From NCBI GenBank assembly GCA_018678395.1, contig JAHHMJ010000133.1:1-6570 (forward strand): DNA of 6,570 bases, given 5' to 3'. Both the position numbers and the translations under genes were made by a program. Below the pieces are notes generated by a model, which had not been told where the DNA came from, ran no database searches, and saw only the letters and a program-made list of their open reading frames with translations. The stretch is from Gemmatimonadota bacterium (lineage in GTDB: Bacteria > Gemmatimonadota > Gemmatimonadetes > Longimicrobiales > Gaopeijiaceae). This document shows positions 5,028-6,570 of the stretch, one piece after another. Position 1 is the stretch's first letter; every line of letters starts with the position of its first letter.

Positions 5028-5767
5028 GGAGCGTCTCCACTGTCGGAAGAGGGAAGGGGCCAGCCCGGCTCGGGGAGCGCCTCACGGGCTTCGTACGGTG
5101 GCGCACAGATCGGGGTTCCGGCAGCGGCGGCCTGCAGAATCCCCGCGATCTCGTCGAGAAGATGATAGCCGCGGTCCCGCTTCCACCACTCGGCCTTGGC
5201 GGCCAGCCGCTCGCTCCGATCGAGTTCCCGGCCGCCGCCGAGCCACCACGCCTGTACGCCGGCGGGCCGCTCGACCCAGCAGCCCACCTCGGAACCGTCC
5301 TCGGCGAGGACGACCAGCGTCGGCGTCGCCCCGCGGTCGTCCGGGGTGCGGTACCGTTCCTTCAGATGCCGCCCCACCCTGGAGTCCACTATGCGGAGTT
5401 CCAGGTTCGGTAGCGCCGACGCGAGCCCGTCGAGCCAGGGTAGGGCCTCCCGGGAATCGGCGCACCACGCTTCCGACACGACGAGCATGCGCCATCGCCC
5501 GGGCAGGCTCTCCAACTCGCCGACGAGAGCATCAGGGAGGACCACCTCGGCACGAGCCGCGGCCCATTCCTCGCCCGACTCCCCGTATCGCGCCACGGCC
5601 TCGCCCCAGGGCAGAGCGAGGCTCCAGAGGACTTCGGTATCGGTCTCGACCAGGCCATCGCACGCGGAGACCCCGAGCACGGTGCAGAGCGCGAGGGCCA
5701 TCGGCGCGACTGCACCCACCCGGCTGCGGCGTGAGGGCGTACGGCAGGGAGCGTATCGGAAAGGCAT
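5024..5767 (-). CDS. Thioredoxin-fold lipoprotein with CADS active site (paralog 1)
   Basis: A 247-residue protein starting with an Arg-rich n-region, a hydrophobic core and lipobox VSAC (Cys36), so it is a predicted envelope lipoprotein. The core WRMLVVSEAWCADS (92-105) holds the Cys102-Ala-Asp-Ser105 active site, followed by RGATPTLVVL with presumed cis-Pro149, then GCWVERPAGVQAWWL (162-176) and a C-terminal PIC (Cys221). The WCxD layout resembles Thioredoxin_9-like families, and the second active-site cysteine is Ser. It is collinear with the downstream gene over the whole fold and is clearly a paralog; the stop and start overlap by 2 nt within ATGA. ATG 5767 is chosen because the signal peptide begins there. 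The in-frame ATG at 5947 would hide the signal and run into kdsB, and ATG 5701 would lose the Arg-rich region. No Shine-Dalgarno is evident. Function is unproven. Confidence 0.75.
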   Translation of the reverse strand: MPFRYAPCRTPSRRSRVGAVAPMALALCTVLGVSACDGLVETDTEVLWSLALPWGEAVARYGESGEEWAAARAEVVLPDALVGELESLPGRWRMLVVSEAWCADSREALPWLDGLASALPNLELRIVDSRVGRHLKERYRTPDDRGATPTLVVLAEDGSEVGCWVERPAGVQAWWLGGGRELDRSERLAAKAEWWKRDRGYHLLDEIAGILQAAAAGTPICAPPYEAREALPEPGWPLPSSDSGDAP

Positions 5768-5895
5768 GCGCGGGGGGGCGAAAAGGCGATGATCGGGACG
5801 TCGAATCCTCGGCTTGCGCCGGGGCCCGGGCAACCTCTGGCAGAGCGCCCGACCCGCCTTGCCCCCGCACCGCGAGGAGGGGTACCTTTCATGGC
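5768..5895. promoter_or_regulatory. Divergent promoter region between the thioredoxin-fold pair and kdsB
   Basis: This 128-bp gap must hold promoters for both directions. For kdsB a candidate is TTGCCC (5859-5864), an 18-nt spacer and TACCTT (5883-5888). For the minus-strand pair I see no convincing -35/-10 match or Shine-Dalgarno. AGGAGGGG at 5875-5882 looks like a ribosome-binding site, but it is 13-15 nt from the kdsB GTG. Confidence 0.5.
5883..5888 (+). promoter_or_regulatory. -10-like TACCTT exactly 7 nt before the kdsB GTG
   Basis: TACCTT is followed by 7 nt (5889-5895) and then GTG at 5896, the same element and distance as before prfC. With TTGCCC 18 nt upstream it would place the transcript start at or beside the start codon. 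The alternative is a normal leader using the AGGAGG at 5875-5880. Confidence 0.45.
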
Positions 5896-6570
5896 GTGAA
5901 TTTTGCAGACGCTCTTCGATCCGGCGGTCCTGTTCGGGGCCGTTCATCCGGCCGCGTCCTGGGCATCGTCCCGGCGCGGCTCGCGTCTACCCGACTCCCC
6001 GACAAGCCCCTCTACCCGCTGCTGGGGCGTCCCCTCATCGAGTGGGTGTGGCGGCGTGTGAAGGACATGCCCAGCCTGGACGCCGTAGTGGTCGCGACCG
6101 ATCACGAGTCGGTGGCCGAGGTCTGCCGGAAGGTGGGCGCGCCGGTCGAGTTGACCCGGGCCGATCATTCCTCGGGGACGGATCGCATCGCCGAGGTGGC
6201 CGAACGTCCGGCCTACGCCGACTTCGACATCGTGGTGAACGTGCAGGGAGACGAACCGCTCCTGCGCGAGGAGCATCTCGCCGCGGCGGTCCGACTGGTT
6301 CGCGACGGATGGGACGTGGGGACCTGCGCGACCCCCCTCCGCGACGCCGAGGGGCGGAAGGACCCGTCGGTGGTGAAGGTCGTGCGCGGGGACACGGGAC
6401 GAGCTCTGTACTTCTCCCGCGCGGCGATCCCCTACAAGCGGGACGGCAAGCCGACCTCGGACGAACTCGCGGCGGCGCCCTTCCTGCGACATATCGGGAT
6501 CTACGCCTACGCCCGCGAGGCCCTTCTGCGGTGGGTGGCCCTGCCGCCGTCCCCGCTGGAGCGTCTCGAG
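5896..6570 (+). CDS. kdsB: CMP-Kdo synthetase (3-deoxy-manno-octulosonate cytidylyltransferase), 3' end outside window
   Basis: KdsB activates Kdo with CTP to CMP-Kdo in the cytoplasm, the donor for the inner core/lipid A of lipopolysaccharide. The window holds 225 codons of a protein usually near 250 residues, so about 25-40 C-terminal residues are missing. Signatures: IVPARLASTRLPDKPL (from residue 24, nucleotide-binding), VVVATDHESV, SSGTDRIAEVAE (Thr95/Asp96/Arg97), DIVVNVQGDEPLL (metal-binding Asp119), VVKVV, ALYFSRAAIPY, FLRHIGIYAYAREALL and SPLERLE at the edge. GTG 5896 is the only usual start codon in frame before the homology. It adds about 15 residues compared with typical KdsB, and CTG 5959 would give the usual length. 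The ATG five bases upstream is out of frame and reads Met-Ala-stop. It is divergent from the thioredoxin-fold pair. Confidence 0.95.
   Translation, partial: MNFADALRSGGPVRGRSSGRVLGIVPARLASTRLPDKPLYPLLGRPLIEWVWRRVKDMPSLDAVVVATDHESVAEVCRKVGAPVELTRADHSSGTDRIAEVAERPAYADFDIVVNVQGDEPLLREEHLAAAVRLVRDGWDVGTCATPLRDAEGRKDPSVVKVVRGDTGRALYFSRAAIPYKRDGKPTSDELAAAPFLRHIGIYAYAREALLRWVALPPSPLERLE

Noticed and set aside
4383..5165. 260-residue plus-strand frame opposite the thioredoxin-fold gene
   Set aside because: It is His/Arg/Gly-rich with no motif and is the complement of a gene whose fold residues are matched in its paralog.
5768..5947. Longer start at 5947 for the first thioredoxin-fold gene (307 residues)
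   Set aside because: It adds 60 Arg-rich residues before a good lipoprotein signal and overlaps the kdsB start; the signal peptide decides ATG 5767.

Overview
The window is about 6.6 kb of very GC-rich bacterial DNA with short intergenic gaps. Two predicted lipoproteins and a CMP-Kdo synthetase (KdsB) point to a diderm that makes lipopolysaccharide. The GC content, Ala/Pro/Val-rich exported linkers and gene style would suit a Gemmatimonadota-like or similar high-GC lineage. That is an impression from style and no marker gene here fixes it.

Layout: (1) the 3' two-thirds of a carbamate kinase gene (arcC, +) enters from the left and ends inside a strong hairpin shared with a convergent gene. 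(2) A small gene on the minus strand encodes a TipAS drug-recognition domain with no MerR DNA-binding part. A MerR-type dyad lies in a 19-bp spacer just upstream of it. (3) Divergent from it is a secreted GH16 beta-glucanase-type lipoprotein (+), closed by an 18-bp hairpin. (4) prfC (peptide chain release factor 3, +) is complete. (5) A 395-bp convergent gap holds three different tandem repeat families, three copies each: about 21 bp, about 62 bp and 20 bp. The 62-bp units each fold into a hairpin, two of them followed by TTTT. (6) Two overlapping minus-strand genes encode paralogous exported thioredoxin-fold proteins with single-cysteine CxDS active sites. (7) Divergent from them is kdsB (+), which runs off the right edge.

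The genes do not form one pathway. They are short, independently ordered units: arginine/carbamoyl-phosphate metabolism, drug sensing, glucan breakdown, translation termination, envelope thiol proteins and LPS biosynthesis. The best leads are four. First, the lone TipAS gene sits behind a MerR-type operator. Second, prfC and kdsB share an identical arrangement, TACCTT then exactly 7 nt then the start codon, which is what leaderless transcripts look like. Third, the prfC-downstream gap is packed with structured repeats. Fourth, the CxDS thioredoxin-fold paralogs are translationally coupled.
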